64,000 nt of DNA, from contig NZ_JAHSPG010000017.1 of the NCBI RefSeq assembly GCF_019130065.1, positions 62,001 through 126,000 on the forward strand, read 5' to 3'. Source of the stretch: Pinibacter aurantiacus. GTDB taxonomy: Bacteria > Bacteroidota > Bacteroidia > Chitinophagales > Chitinophagaceae. The translations under genes and the position numbers were made by a program. Positions 1-7,845 of this stretch are shown piece by piece (positions within the stretch are counted from its first letter, which is position 1; every line of letters begins with the position of its first letter). Below the pieces are notes generated by a model. The model was not told where the DNA came from and did not search any database. It saw only the letters and a program-made list of their open reading frames with translations.

Positions 1-1272
1 CTGGCCGAAGGTGAAGTGGGAAAAGTGGGCGTCGCCATCGATAGCATTGAAGACATGCAGGCACTTTTTAATGGCATCAAACTGGAAGATGTTTCCACGT
101 CCATGACCATTAACGCATCGGGTTTTATCCTCCTCGCATTTTATGTGGCACTTGCAAAGCAACAAGGTGCCGACTTGAAAAAAATCTCCGGCACCATCCA
201 GAACGATATTTTGAAAGAGTACGCCGCAAGGGGCACTTATATCTATCCGCCAAAACCTTCGATGCGCATCATCACCGATATTTTTGAATGGTGCAGTACC
301 GACTTACCAAAATGGAACACTATCTCTATTTCAGGCTATCATATCCGCGAGGCAGGCAGTACAGCCGTTCAGGAAATCGCTTTCACTTTGAGCAACGGAA
401 AGGCTTATGTTCAGGCGGCGCTTGAAAAAGGCCTTGATATAAATGTATTTGGCAAACGCCTCTCCTTCTTTTTCAATGCACACAATAATTTATTTGAAGA
501 AGTCGCGAAGTTCCGTGCGGCCAGGCGCATGTGGGCGAAGATCATGCAGTCGCTCGGTGCAACAGATCCTAAGGCAATGATGCTGCGTTTTCACACACAA
601 ACCGGTGGAAGTACTTTAACTGCACAACAACCGCTTAATAATATCAGTCGCGTTACCATTCAAACATTGGCTGCGGTACTTGGTGGCACGCAGAGTTTGC
701 ACACAAACGGTTACGACGAAGCTTTGAATCTTCCAACAGAGGAAGCTGCAAGAATTGCATTGCGTACACAGCAAATTGCCGCATATGAAAGCGGTATCGC
801 AGATACTGCCGATCCGTTAGCAGGAAGCTATTTCATAGAAACACTAACCGACGAAGTAGAAGAAAAAGCATGGCAACTAATCGCTAAGATTGATGCAATG
901 GGCGGCAGTGTAAGCGCTATTGAAGCTGGTTTTATCCAGGATGAAATTGCCCGCAGTGCATACGAATACCAACGCAGTATTGAAACGGGACAAAAGATCA
1001 TCGTAGGTGTAAATAAATTCGCGATCGACGAAAGCCAGCGTCCGCCTTCATTTAAAATTGATGATAGCATAAGGCAATTACAAATACAGAAGCTGAATAA
1101 TTTGCGTCATAGCCGTAATCCGGCGAAATGCGATTCTATTTTACAGGAATTGAATGATAAAGCAAACAGCGGTGATAACATCATGCCTACTGTAATTGAA
1201 GCAGTTGAAAACAAATGCACGCTGGGTGAAATTGCAGATGAGCTGAGAAGTGTGTTTGGGGAACACAGGTAG
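1..1272 (+). CDS. Acyl-CoA mutase (methylmalonyl-CoA mutase family) large subunit, 5' end outside window
   Basis: The frame is open from the first base, so the gene begins left of the window and 423 C-terminal residues are visible. It is the catalytic subunit of an adenosylcobalamin-dependent mutase that rearranges the carbon skeleton of a short acyl-CoA. The family signatures [26 protein letters not shown] and [11 protein letters not shown] are intact. The protein ends at VFGEHR directly after the catalytic domain and has no DxHxxG cobalamin-binding domain, so B12 must be carried by a separate small subunit, as in isobutyryl-CoA mutase-type enzymes. Whether the substrate is methylmalonyl-CoA or another acyl-CoA cannot be decided from this fragment. 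A repeat element with CACTAAGG words begins 17 bases after the stop. Confidence 0.9.
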   Translation: MAEGEVGKVGVAIDSIEDMQALFNGIKLEDVSTSMTINASGFILLAFYVALAKQQGADLKKISGTIQNDILKEYAARGTYIYPPKPSMRIITDIFEWCSTDLPKWNTISISGYHIREAGSTAVQEIAFTLSNGKAYVQAALEKGLDINVFGKRLSFFFNAHNNLFEEVAKFRAARRMWAKIMQSLGATDPKAMMLRFHTQTGGSTLTAQQPLNNISRVTIQTLAAVLGGTQSLHTNGYDEALNLPTEEAARIALRTQQIAAYESGIADTADPLAGSYFIETLTDEVEEKAWQLIAKIDAMGGSVSAIEAGFIQDEIARSAYEYQRSIETGQKIIVGVNKFAIDESQRPPSFKIDDSIRQLQIQKLNNLRHSRNPAKCDSILQELNDKANSGDNIMPTVIEAVENKCTLGEIADELRSVFGEHR

Positions 1273-1355
1273 GTCATAGTCTCCGGTTCACCACTAAGGC
1301 ACTAAGGACACTAAGCTTCACTAAGATTTTTTACCACTGAGTTAAATATTTTTTT

Positions 1356-1396
1356 ACACAGGAAAGGAAGTTTGAAAAAAACTTCCTTTCCTGTGT
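1356..1396. other. Perfect 18-bp hairpin in the spacer of the family A element
   Basis: ACACAGGAAAGGAAGTTT (1356-1373) pairs perfectly with 1379-1396 around a 5-base loop. It lies about 85 bases after the acyl-CoA mutase stop. A T run precedes it but no good T tract follows on the plus strand, so it may end or stabilise the mutase transcript but is not a canonical intrinsic terminator. Confidence 0.75.
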
Positions 1397-1451
1397 GTTT
1401 CAATAGTCTACTAATTTCGCTGTCAATATTATTCTGTGTTCTTCTAATTAA

Positions 1452-1476
1452 TAAAAAAAGACGCTTTTAGCGTCTT
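1452..1476 (-). terminator. Intrinsic terminator of lgt
   Basis: On the minus strand AAGACGCT, a 3-base loop and AGCGTCTT are followed by a run of T. It lies 55 bases downstream of the lgt stop, inside the spacer of the family A repeat. Confidence 0.75.
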
Positions 1477-1530
1477 CTTCTTAGTGAGGCTTAGTGCCCT
1501 TAGTGTCTTAGTGGTGATTGATGGTCTCGC

Positions 1531-2685
1531 CTAGCTAACCTTTTCTACCACCGGTTTTTTCCTCGACAAATAAACGATCAACGCGATGCCGGTGATCACC
1601 ATTAAGAAGGAAATAATCTCTGCTTGTGTTGGGTGAAAGCCGTCGATATTATATTTTGTATTCACTCTTATTTTTTCGATCAAGAAGCGTTCGATCCCGT
1701 TAACTATCAGATAAATTGAAAATAAGATACCCGGTGTTTTAACTTTTTTGCGAATGCTCCAAAGAAATGCAAAAAGGATCAGGCACATCACTGTTTCATA
1801 AAAAGGAGTTGGGTAAACAGGCTCCGGAAGTTGAGCGCAATATTGTCCCACACAGCCCGGAATTTGAACACCTTCGCCTATTACGTTATGAGGAAACCTG
1901 AATGACCACATCCAGTTTGGCAACCAGGAAAATGGATTAGGCTTTGTATTTGCAATGCCCCAATCACCATCGCCGGCAACCATACAACCAATACGGCCAA
2001 TCGCGTATGCCAGCATCAAAGCCGGTGCTGCCGCATCGTTCAAATGCCAGAAACCAATACTATGTTTTTTTGCGTACCACCAGATAGCGAGCGCCGCACA
2101 AATCAAGCCGCCATAAAAAGTAAGCCCGCTGAAAGAAAGCAGAGAGCCAACAGGATCACGCATTAACTCATCCCAATTCTCCAGGTTATGGAAAATTTTC
2201 GCACCTGCGAAACCAAAGATTGCTGCAAAGATCACAAGGTCTCCTACTCTGTCGTGTGGCCATATACGGATGATTCTTTCTTCAGGTTTTGCCAGCTTTT
2301 GTTTGTTTTTTTCATACCATTTTATAAACGCAAAAAGACCACCTAGTAAAATACCGGCGATCCAGTTGCCTTGTGAGGAAAAAATAAACTCTTGTGGATT
2401 TTCTGCATTAGAGAAAAACGCACCTATGATCTTGTATCCTAGTAAAAAACCGAGAACGAAATTCAATAAAAGTGAAGAGGTGCTTGCCGGTTGTCCGATT
2501 ACTATCTTTTGCTCTTCAGAGTGCAAAAGTCCTTGCTGGCTTTTTCTTTTCAATTCAAGCGTTAATGTCCACGCAGCACCAATGAAAGCAAGTGCAACAA
2601 AGAAACCAAATGAATTAATAAATCTCAGGCCCGTCCAATTAACTCCAAACAAATCTTTGAATGCGTAGTATAAATTCGGATACAT
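1531..2685 (-). CDS. lgt: Prolipoprotein diacylglyceryl transferase
   Basis: Lgt transfers the diacylglyceryl group of phosphatidylglycerol to the lipobox Cys of prolipoproteins in the inner membrane. At 384 residues it is the longer form common in Bacteroidota. Several hydrophobic segments span the protein, and the Lgt signature appears as GRIGCMVAGDGDWG. In the familiar E. coli-type motif (GRIGNF...GE) an Asn follows GRIG; here that position is Cys, a divergence that also occurs with the long form as far as I recall. The C-terminal NGIERFLIEKIRVN stretch is also typical. It is the enzyme needed to mature the many lipoproteins in this window. ATG start at 2685; its terminator is at 1452-1476. 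Confidence 0.93.
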   Translation of the reverse strand: MYPNLYYAFKDLFGVNWTGLRFINSFGFFVALAFIGAAWTLTLELKRKSQQGLLHSEEQKIVIGQPASTSSLLLNFVLGFLLGYKIIGAFFSNAENPQEFIFSSQGNWIAGILLGGLFAFIKWYEKNKQKLAKPEERIIRIWPHDRVGDLVIFAAIFGFAGAKIFHNLENWDELMRDPVGSLLSFSGLTFYGGLICAALAIWWYAKKHSIGFWHLNDAAAPALMLAYAIGRIGCMVAGDGDWGIANTKPNPFSWLPNWMWSFRFPHNVIGEGVQIPGCVGQYCAQLPEPVYPTPFYETVMCLILFAFLWSIRKKVKTPGILFSIYLIVNGIERFLIEKIRVNTKYNIDGFHPTQAEIISFLMVITGIALIVYLSRKKPVVEKVS

Positions 2686-2719
2686 GTATTTTATCGATTA
2701 AAGAAGCAATGATACAGAA

Positions 2720-2752
2720 AAGTTGTAAGTTTTGGGTAATAAGTTATAAGTA
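2720..2752 (+). repeat. Unpaired arm of AAGTT/TAAG words (family E, half element)
   Basis: A single arm of imperfect AGTTGTAAGTTTTGGGTAA-like words without its own partner. It could pair with the right arm at 3051-3080 across the intervening TTAATAA element and terminator. Confidence 0.55.
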
Positions 2753-2772
2753 AAGCCAATTCGCCAAGTAGC

Positions 2773-2902
2773 GAATTAATAATTAATAATTAAGAGGTGT
2801 TGCCGTCGGTGGAAAACACAAAAGCGATATGTTTAAGATGCCGAAAAGCGACATTCTGTAAAAGATGCGGCGCTATCAATTATTAATTATTAATTATTAA
2901 TT
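2773..2902. repeat. TTAATAA-word inverted repeat element (family C, copy 1)
   Basis: The left arm (2773-2794) is tandem AATTAATAATTAATAATTAA. The right arm (2877-2902) is its reverse complement, one word longer. The spacer is about 80 bases, with weak secondary pairing next to the arms. It lies in the 399-base gap between lgt and the bacilliredoxin gene, which is almost entirely repeats and one terminator. Confidence 0.85.
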
Positions 2903-2943
2903 GGGATTACACGGTGGTATTTATCTCGGAAACCGACCAATAA

Positions 2944-2971
2944 AAAACCCTTCTCCAAAAAAGGAGAAGGG
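2944..2971 (-). terminator. Intrinsic terminator of the bacilliredoxin gene
   Basis: CCCTTCTCC, six bases, GGAGAAGGG, followed on the minus strand by a run of T. It is 114 bases downstream of the bacilliredoxin stop. Confidence 0.75.
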
Positions 2972-2998
2972 ATAATCACTATGAACAAAGCCAAAAAA

Positions 2999-3080
2999 AG
3001 TTCTAAGTTTTAAGTTCTGAGTTATAAGAAGACAAATTCGAAAATTCAACACTTATAACTTAAAACTTACAACTCATAAC
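2999..3080. repeat. TTCTAAG/TTCTGAG-word inverted repeat element (family E, copy 1)
   Basis: Left arm 2999-3028 and right arm 3051-3080, each about 30 bases, made of degenerate 7-base words (TTCTAAG, TTTTAAG, TTCTGAG, TTATAAG), with a 22-base spacer. The right arm ends 4 bases before the bacilliredoxin stop codon at 3085. Confidence 0.8.
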
Positions 3081-3084
3081 CCCA

Positions 3085-3498
3085 TTAACAATATGTATCA
3101 AAAGCTGCGATCAGGTTATGAGCGATCATTTGTGCAGATCTTCCTTCGATCATGTGACGCTCGATAAAATGCACCAGTTCGCCATTTTTAAACAATGCGA
3201 TAGATGGAGAAGATGGTGGGTAAGGCATTAAATGCTCTCTTACTTTTCTTACCGCATCAACATCAAATCCTGCAAAACTTGTAGTTAAGTAATCAGGCTT
3301 TTTTGCGCCATTTGCAACGGCCATCAATACACCAGGACGTGCTGTACCTGCTGAACAACCACAAACAGAATTTATAACTAACAATGTTGTACCATCTTTC
3401 GAAAGCTGTGCATCAACTTCGGATGGGGTTAAAAGCTCTGAAAATCCATTTTCAGTTAACTCTTCTTTCATTGGTATAACTATCTCTTCTGGATACAT
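3085..3498 (-). CDS. BrxA/BrxB family bacilliredoxin
   Basis: A 137-residue cytosolic protein of the YphP/YqiW family, which has a thioredoxin-like fold. The family removes bacillithiol mixed disulfides from proteins in Firmicutes and is also found in Bacteroidota. The redox motif CGC sits at residues 46-48, followed by the family-typical AGTARPGV. The C-terminal part has ALFKNGELVHFIERHMIEGR, also typical. Length and motif match the family. Whether bacillithiol is the real thiol partner here is inferred. It is divergent from hsp20 and is monocistronic with its own terminator. Confidence 0.9.
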   Translation of the reverse strand: MYPEEIVIPMKEELTENGFSELLTPSEVDAQLSKDGTTLLVINSVCGCSAGTARPGVLMAVANGAKKPDYLTTSFAGFDVDAVRKVREHLMPYPPSSPSIALFKNGELVHFIERHMIEGRSAQMIAHNLIAAFDTYC

Positions 3499-3528
3499 TA
3501 TTTACTTTTTTAAGATTTTATGATACCG

Positions 3529-3555
3529 CAAAATTACGAAAAAGATAAAAGCAAA
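3529..3555 (-). promoter_or_regulatory. Candidate Bacteroidota promoter of the bacilliredoxin gene
   Basis: On the minus strand TAATTTTG (3529-3536) matches the Bacteroidota -7 consensus TAnnTTTG exactly. A TTTG (3552-3555) lies 15 bases upstream, slightly closer than the usual -33 spacing. The predicted start site is about 25 bases before the ATG. Confidence 0.4.
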
Positions 3556-3608
3556 GCATTTTATGCAATTGTGGCAGCGAATTTTACAGTTAAATGACGT
3601 TTTGTCTT

Positions 3609-3633
3609 GTTTGGCTGTAAAAAAATGCCAAAC
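3609..3633. promoter_or_regulatory. Inverted repeat GTTTGGC-N11-GCCAAAC upstream of hsp20
   Basis: Perfect 7-bp inverted repeat in the divergent region between the bacilliredoxin and hsp20 genes, 83 bases before the hsp20 start. It is not a CIRCE element (TTAGCACTC-N9-GAGTGCTAA). It could be an operator or a transcript hairpin; the binding protein is unknown. Confidence 0.35.
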
Positions 3634-3715
3634 TGAGCGGTTTTTGGCCTTGGTACGCCATTTGAAAAATAGGATTCATCAAAGCGAATTTTAAAAAACT
3701 AAAAAAATAATAGCT

Positions 3716-4153
3716 ATGACATTCGTAAAAGTTAACAACCCACTGCAAAAATCAGTAAACAATGTATTTGATGAGTTATTGAACGAGTTGCCAAACTTCT
3801 GGAATAAGGAAGTGAAAAACAGCTTTAACCAACCTCCGGTAAATATTGTTGAAACAACAAATGGTTACAACATTGAAGTAAATGCCCCAGGTAGAAACAA
3901 AGAAGATTTTAAAATTAGCGTAGACAATGGTTTGTTGACCATCAGCTACGAGAAGAAAACAGAAACTAAAACAGAAGATGCAAAGTCAGTTCGTACCGAA
4001 TTTTCACTCCAAAGCTTTAAGCGCAGCTTTACTTTGGATGACAAACTGAAAGCGGATGGTATTGAGGCGAAGTATGATAATGGCATTTTGAAGTTGTTTG
4101 TTCCTAAAAAGGAAGAAGTGAAAGAAACTGCCAGAGAAATTTCAGTTCAATAA
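3716..4153 (+). CDS. Hsp20/alpha-crystallin family small heat shock protein
   Basis: A 145-residue ATP-independent holdase that binds unfolding proteins in the cytosol. The alpha-crystallin domain runs from about residue 40 to 130 (NIVETTNGYNIEVNAPG, then ISVDNGLLTISYEKK, then IEAKYDNGILKLFVPKK). The short tail ETAREISVQ carries an ISV triplet in the place of the usual I-x-I oligomerisation motif. Length is normal for bacterial class A sHsps. It stands alone, with a strong terminator immediately downstream and a long leader upstream that contains an inverted repeat. Confidence 0.95.
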   Translation: MTFVKVNNPLQKSVNNVFDELLNELPNFWNKEVKNSFNQPPVNIVETTNGYNIEVNAPGRNKEDFKISVDNGLLTISYEKKTETKTEDAKSVRTEFSLQSFKRSFTLDDKLKADGIEAKYDNGILKLFVPKKEEVKETAREISVQ

Positions 4154-4178
4154 TTTTTGCGCATCTTTCTTCATAAAT

Positions 4179-4216
4179 GGCGCTTCGTGGGTTTCCCACG
4201 GAGCGCTTTTATTTTT
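4179..4216 (+). terminator. Intrinsic terminator of hsp20
   Basis: GGCGCTTCGTGGG, a 3-base loop and CCCACGGAGCGCTTTT form a long GC-rich stem with one G-T pair, followed by ATTTTT. It starts 26 bases after the hsp20 stop and ends where the CTGAATAA element begins. Confidence 0.85.
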
Positions 4217-4320
4217 AATAACTGAATAATTGATTAACTGAATAACTGAATGTTTAATTCCAATGTTGCGCTACGAAAATCAACCACTCAGTTATTCAGT
4301 TAATCAGTTATTCAGTTAAT
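4217..4320. repeat. CTGAATAA-word inverted repeat element (family D, copy 1)
   Basis: The left arm (4217-4250) has four CTGAATAA-like words. The right arm (4287-4320) is the reverse complement, nearly perfect over 34 bases, with a 36-base spacer. It lies between hsp20 and the sigma factor gene. In the left arm TAA and TGA occur in all three plus frames. Confidence 0.9.
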
Positions 4321-4378
4321 CTCCACTCCTCTGTAATATTTTCCTATTTTGAGTTACTAACGCTTCAGGCACCCCTTG

Positions 4379-4873
4379 ATGGAAGAGAAAGAATTTATAG
4401 AATTAATTACTAATCACCAGCGCATAATTTATAAAGTTTGCAATCTGTACGCGCAAAGCAGTACGGACAAGGAGGATCTTTTCCAGGAAATTACCCTTAA
4501 CGCATGGAAAGGCATTCGGAATTTTAAGGGTGATTCGCTTTTCACTACGTGGCTCTATCGTGTGGCGCTCAATACTGCTCTGACTTTTAAAAGAAAAGAA
4601 AACAGGCAAAGAAAGGTTGATAATGCAGTGGACTCCCTGGCATTTCCGCATGAGCAGCAACCTGAGGCGGATGAGCAATTGGCAGCCATGTACAAGGCTA
4701 TCAATGAGCTTTCAGATATCGACAAGGCGCTGATAACCCTTTACCTCGATGATTATAATTATAGTGAAATGGGAAATGTGCTTGGCATCACGGCCAATAA
4801 TGTAGCGGTTAAAATGAACAGGCTAAAAAAGAAACTAAAGGAAGAGAGTGAAAAATATTTGAACAATCAATAA
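4379..4873 (+). CDS. ECF-type RNA polymerase sigma factor
   Basis: A 164-residue sigma-70 of the extracytoplasmic function type. Region 2 is seen in DKEDLFQEITLNAWKGIRNF and LFTTWLYRVALNTAL. Region 4 is in IDKALITLYLDDYNYSEMG followed by the recognition helix ITANNVAVKMNRLKKKL. I chose the ATG at 4379; a TTG one codon earlier is in frame. Unlike the two FecI-type sigma factors later in the window it has no hydrophobic tail and no FecR partner. Ten bases downstream starts a four-helix membrane protein, most likely its co-transcribed regulator. Confidence 0.92.
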   Translation: MEEKEFIELITNHQRIIYKVCNLYAQSSTDKEDLFQEITLNAWKGIRNFKGDSLFTTWLYRVALNTALTFKRKENRQRKVDNAVDSLAFPHEQQPEADEQLAAMYKAINELSDIDKALITLYLDDYNYSEMGNVLGITANNVAVKMNRLKKKLKEESEKYLNNQ

Positions 4874-4883
4874 AAATATTGCG

Positions 4884-5510
4884 ATGGAACTCGATGCATT
4901 TAAGGATCAACTAAAACTGCAACTGGAAAACAACCGTTTTTATCAGAAGCCGGATCTTTTGCAAAGTGCTCTGTTGATGAAGGTCAACAGCGTTGTGAAA
5001 AAAATAAAACAGAGCGTTGTAACAGAAACTGCACTGGCGATCGTGGCGTCTGTTGCTTTCGTATATTTTGCCCTTGCCTACCCTTCGTTTAGTTTCAGGA
5101 TATATTTTGGCGTTTTTTCCTGCGTAAGTATTGCGTTTGTTTTTGCCTTGCTGGCGCTTCGTGTAAAATTGCACAGATTGGACGATGATCTTTCCGTAAA
5201 ACAAAATCTTATAGACACCCATTCGGTGACTAAAGCTTATGTAAGACATTATTTTCGGTTTTGCATGATATTGTTGCCCGTTTGTCTTTGTATGGCAGTA
5301 TTTGTTTTTCTTTTTGAATTCATTTCCGTTACGCCGAATCAGTCAATTTTCACCCCCTATATGTTCTCCCATTTGTGGCTGCCACTTATCATTTGTTATT
5401 GCCTGTTCAGCCTTGGCATGTATTTTTTTACAAAACTTTATTTGCAAAAATTATACGGCGAACACCTGCATTTGTTGGAAAATTTGATTCAAGAACTTGA
5501 AAATGAATAA
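4884..5510 (+). CDS. Four-helix membrane protein, probable partner of the upstream ECF sigma factor
   Basis: A 208-residue protein with no recognised domain. An amphipathic, charged N-terminal segment of about 45 residues (LDAFKDQLKLQLENN) precedes two membrane helices (about 46-68 and 74-92). A charged cytosolic loop follows, then two more helices (about 120-145 and 160-182) and a short acidic tail. It starts 10 bases after the sigma gene, so the two are very likely one operon. The position and topology suggest a membrane-bound anti-sigma or sensor, but it has no zinc-finger or FecR anti-sigma motif, so this role is inferred from context only. Confidence 0.7.
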   Translation: MELDAFKDQLKLQLENNRFYQKPDLLQSALLMKVNSVVKKIKQSVVTETALAIVASVAFVYFALAYPSFSFRIYFGVFSCVSIAFVFALLALRVKLHRLDDDLSVKQNLIDTHSVTKAYVRHYFRFCMILLPVCLCMAVFVFLFEFISVTPNQSIFTPYMFSHLWLPLIICYCLFSLGMYFFTKLYLQKLYGEHLHLLENLIQELENE

Positions 5511-5623
5511 TAAATAATTGACGTTTGTAGAGTTTTTAGCCGATAAAAGCGCTAATATTGCGCATTCTTGTATCGATTACACATTGTTGTTTTTAAGAAA
5601 AACAGGCTAAAAAACATTATTTC

Positions 5624-6937
5624 ATGGGAAGATTTCGTGTTCAATTTTTAGTATTGTTATTATGTATCCTAGGTCAGACCGCTTTTTCTCAATCCGATTC
5701 CACTCCACGTGTTAAGCCGGACACTGTAAAACCAGTGGGTATAGACACCCTGGTTGAAAAAGTCGACACTACGCTACGTATACTAAATCTCAATCCGTAC
5801 ATCACGCTTCATGTTGACTCTACACTCAATTACAAGCTGGATATCAACAGGGAAAGCAGGGATTATTTCTGGTTCCTGAAAAATGCTCCCCTTGGTTTGA
5901 AAATCAACAAGGACAACGGCATCTTAACGTTCAAAGCAGAAAAAAGTTTTTTCCTTTCGGGAAAACTAAAATATGACTACGATTATAGAGTGAGCCTTGG
6001 TGTACAGAATACGCTGAACCCAAAAGAAAGGGTTGACACTTCTTTTACACTTGTCTTTTATAGTACAGACATTATTCCTTCGCTGGTTAAACCAACTGTT
6101 GGCTCTGTGCTGACCGTAGACGAAGGTGATACTGTGTCGTTCCAAATACAGTGCGACAATGGAAGTTTTCCTATTGAAAGAGTAAGCTTTTTCTCCAGCC
6201 TTCCATTAAAACCTCTTACAACTATTCATGGTTGTGACGATACTTTTACGTGGGTGCCGTCATACGATTTCGTAAAAGACGGAGACTCTGCAAAAGTGAA
6301 AGTGGTAATGTTGAATTTTGTTGGTGCAACGAAGTTCATGGTAAGAGATACGGCTACCATTAAAGTGGTGGTGAGAAATGCGCTTAACTATCCCTACGCC
6401 GTACAGGAACATGCAGCAATTGCGAAGTCCATCAGCACTTATGTTTTGCAGCTTAAATTCGTTTTCCTTCAGTTGGACAAGACGGTGAAGAAAAACAAAG
6501 GTGCCAGAACAACTTTTGATGTTACATCTGCCACCACCGCGATGACGGGCACTGTTTTGGCGACTTCATCAACGACGGGAAGCAGTGCTGCGAACATGGG
6601 AAAAATTCTTCCAACAGTGGGTGTTACGCTCGTTCCGGTGAAAGAGGCAGTGTCGCCGACAAAAACATATGATCAGAACCAGGCAAGCCTTGTGCGCGGA
6701 GCGATCAAAAGACTTGAATACATGCTGCGTGATAATGCATTGATTGGTGAGCGTGATCCGGACATTACAAAGAAAACAAATAAGTTGCGCGATGAACTGC
6801 AAGCCGCGCAAGTCCAACTGGTAGATATTCCTATTGAAATTGTAAACGGCATTAGTGAAGAAGAACTGAACGAATATTTCAATAGCCCTGCGGTTAACAA
6901 AAAATATCGCCTGAGCAAAAAGAAAAGCAAAAAATAA
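5624..6937 (+). CDS. Secreted protein of unknown function with Ig/cadherin-like segments
   Basis: 437 residues. The first 22 form a signal peptide ending in QTAFS. The mature protein starts with a Thr/Pro/Asp-rich linker, then two beta-rich segments: about 60-145, with the putative-Ig phrase LKNAPLGLKINKDNGILTF, and about 155-255, with VDEGDTVSFQIQCDNG and FTWVPSYDFVKDGD. This is the pattern of Ig-like or cadherin-like domains. Two Cys near residues 179 and 205 could form a disulfide. A helical, Thr/Ser-rich C-terminal region follows, with a Lys-rich end (LSKKKSKK). I do not recognise a named family. It has its own terminator, so it is probably monocistronic. Confidence 0.8.
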   Translation: MGRFRVQFLVLLLCILGQTAFSQSDSTPRVKPDTVKPVGIDTLVEKVDTTLRILNLNPYITLHVDSTLNYKLDINRESRDYFWFLKNAPLGLKINKDNGILTFKAEKSFFLSGKLKYDYDYRVSLGVQNTLNPKERVDTSFTLVFYSTDIIPSLVKPTVGSVLTVDEGDTVSFQIQCDNGSFPIERVSFFSSLPLKPLTTIHGCDDTFTWVPSYDFVKDGDSAKVKVVMLNFVGATKFMVRDTATIKVVVRNALNYPYAVQEHAAIAKSISTYVLQLKFVFLQLDKTVKKNKGARTTFDVTSATTAMTGTVLATSSTTGSSAANMGKILPTVGVTLVPVKEAVSPTKTYDQNQASLVRGAIKRLEYMLRDNALIGERDPDITKKTNKLRDELQAAQVQLVDIPIEIVNGISEEELNEYFNSPAVNKKYRLSKKKSKK

Positions 6938-6943
6938 ATTGTG

Positions 6944-6970
6944 AAGAGCCTCGAAAGAGGCTCTTTTTTA
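6944..6970 (+). terminator. Intrinsic terminator after the secreted protein gene
   Basis: AAGAGCCTC, GAAA loop, GAGGCTCTT followed by TTTTA: a perfect 9-bp stem starting 7 bases after the stop. Confidence 0.9.
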
Positions 6971-7026
6971 TTTGGGATTCGAGGCGAGAAATCAATTTTT
7001 TTCGGGAAGGACCAGCTCGCAAGTGT

Positions 7027-7165
7027 TAATGCCCTACGGGCAATTCGCCCATTTCCTGTTTGATTTCTATTGATATTTTTTCCCTACGGGAAAGGTTTAT
7101 GCCCGCAGGGCATCAATATCAATAGGGAATGTTAGAGAAAGGCCAGTATTGTCCGTAGGACATTA
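7027..7165. repeat. Cluster of four CCCTACGGG-type palindromes
   Basis: Four short perfect palindromes with 3-base centres follow each other: TGCCCTACGGGCA (7030-7042), TTTCCCTACGGGAAA (7079-7093), ATGCCCGCAGGGCAT (7099-7113) and TGTCCGTAGGACA (7150-7162). The middle two are enclosed by the 10-base inverted pair CTATTGATAT (7067-7076) / ATATCAATAG (7116-7125), giving a potential multi-stem structure. It fills the gap upstream of the mobA-like gene. Confidence 0.75.
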
Positions 7166-7226
7166 ACGAGGCATATGGGCGTCTGTTTTGCTAAATTATT
7201 TGCCTCAAAGAATCGTAATTTTAAGT

Positions 7227-7829
7227 ATGCAAACGCCTTCCTTATACAAGCAGCCCTTATATGCCCTGATCTTATGTGGCGGTGAAAGCAGCCGGATGAT
7301 GACGGATAAATCCTTGCTGGAATATCACAACATGCCACAGTGGCTTTATCTGTACAACGCGCTCATGCCGTTGGTAGATAAAATAATGATCTCTTGCCGG
7401 GAAGATCAGAAAGCGTTGTTCGAAAGTTATGATTTGATTTTTGATGGCGATGAAGGCAAAGGTCCCGCTGCGGGATTGCTGGCGGCCAACAAAGCCTTTC
7501 CGGATGTTGCGTGGTTGCTGATTGCATGTGATCTTCCACTACTTACCAATCGTTCGTTGAAGTCACTCGTGGCACATAGAAATCATGAAAAAATTGCAAC
7601 GACATTTATTGGTCCCGAGAATCATTTACCGGAACCGGTCATTACCATTTGGGAAACAGCGGGAATAGAACTGCTGCGCAAACGCGTGGCACAGGGCTTT
7701 AACAGCTTGCAACACGTTCTGGAAGACAATGATATTGAGTTGCTACAAAATGAATTTCCCAACGAACAAATTAATGCAAACACACCGGAAGAGAGAGAGA
7801 AGATTCAGGCGATGATAAAGAAAAATTAG
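7227..7829 (+). CDS. mobA: Molybdenum cofactor guanylyltransferase-like nucleotidyltransferase
   Basis: About 200 residues from the ATG at 7227; a TTG 39 bases upstream is also in frame but adds a non-conserved leader. MobA joins GMP from GTP to molybdopterin in the cytosol. The nucleotide-binding motif is LILCGGESSRMMTDKSLL, where the usual RMGxDK has Met in place of the Gly. GPAAGLLAA and CDLPLL, the metal-binding Asp segment, follow. No other molybdenum cofactor genes lie in the window, so a related NTP transferase role remains possible. It is preceded by the CCCTACGGG palindrome cluster. Confidence 0.8.
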   Translation: MQTPSLYKQPLYALILCGGESSRMMTDKSLLEYHNMPQWLYLYNALMPLVDKIMISCREDQKALFESYDLIFDGDEGKGPAAGLLAANKAFPDVAWLLIACDLPLLTNRSLKSLVAHRNHEKIATTFIGPENHLPEPVITIWETAGIELLRKRVAQGFNSLQHVLEDNDIELLQNEFPNEQINANTPEEREKIQAMIKKN

Positions 7830-7845
7830 ACTCCGTTCTGCCCAT

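Larger units (their letters stand above)
1289..1516. repeat. CACTAAGG-word inverted repeat element (family A, copy 1)
   Basis: The left arm (1289-1325) has four imperfect CACTAAGG words. The right arm (1480-1516) is its reverse complement, with 34 of 37 positions matching and all three differences transitions. The spacer is 154 bases, far longer than in the other four copies, and holds an 18-bp hairpin and the lgt terminator. It lies between two convergent genes. Confidence 0.9.

Noticed and set aside
1356-1396. Intrinsic terminator call for the 18-bp hairpin
   Set aside because: No T tract follows on the plus strand and the T run lies on the wrong side, so I list it as a hairpin only.
3609-3633. 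CIRCE heat-shock operator in front of hsp20
   Set aside because: The arms are GTTTGGC/GCCAAAC with 11 bases between, which does not match the CIRCE consensus.
4217-4320. Regularly spaced words resembling a CRISPR array
   Set aside because: There are no identical repeats with unique spacers; the words are contiguous and the second half is the reverse complement of the first. No cas genes are present.
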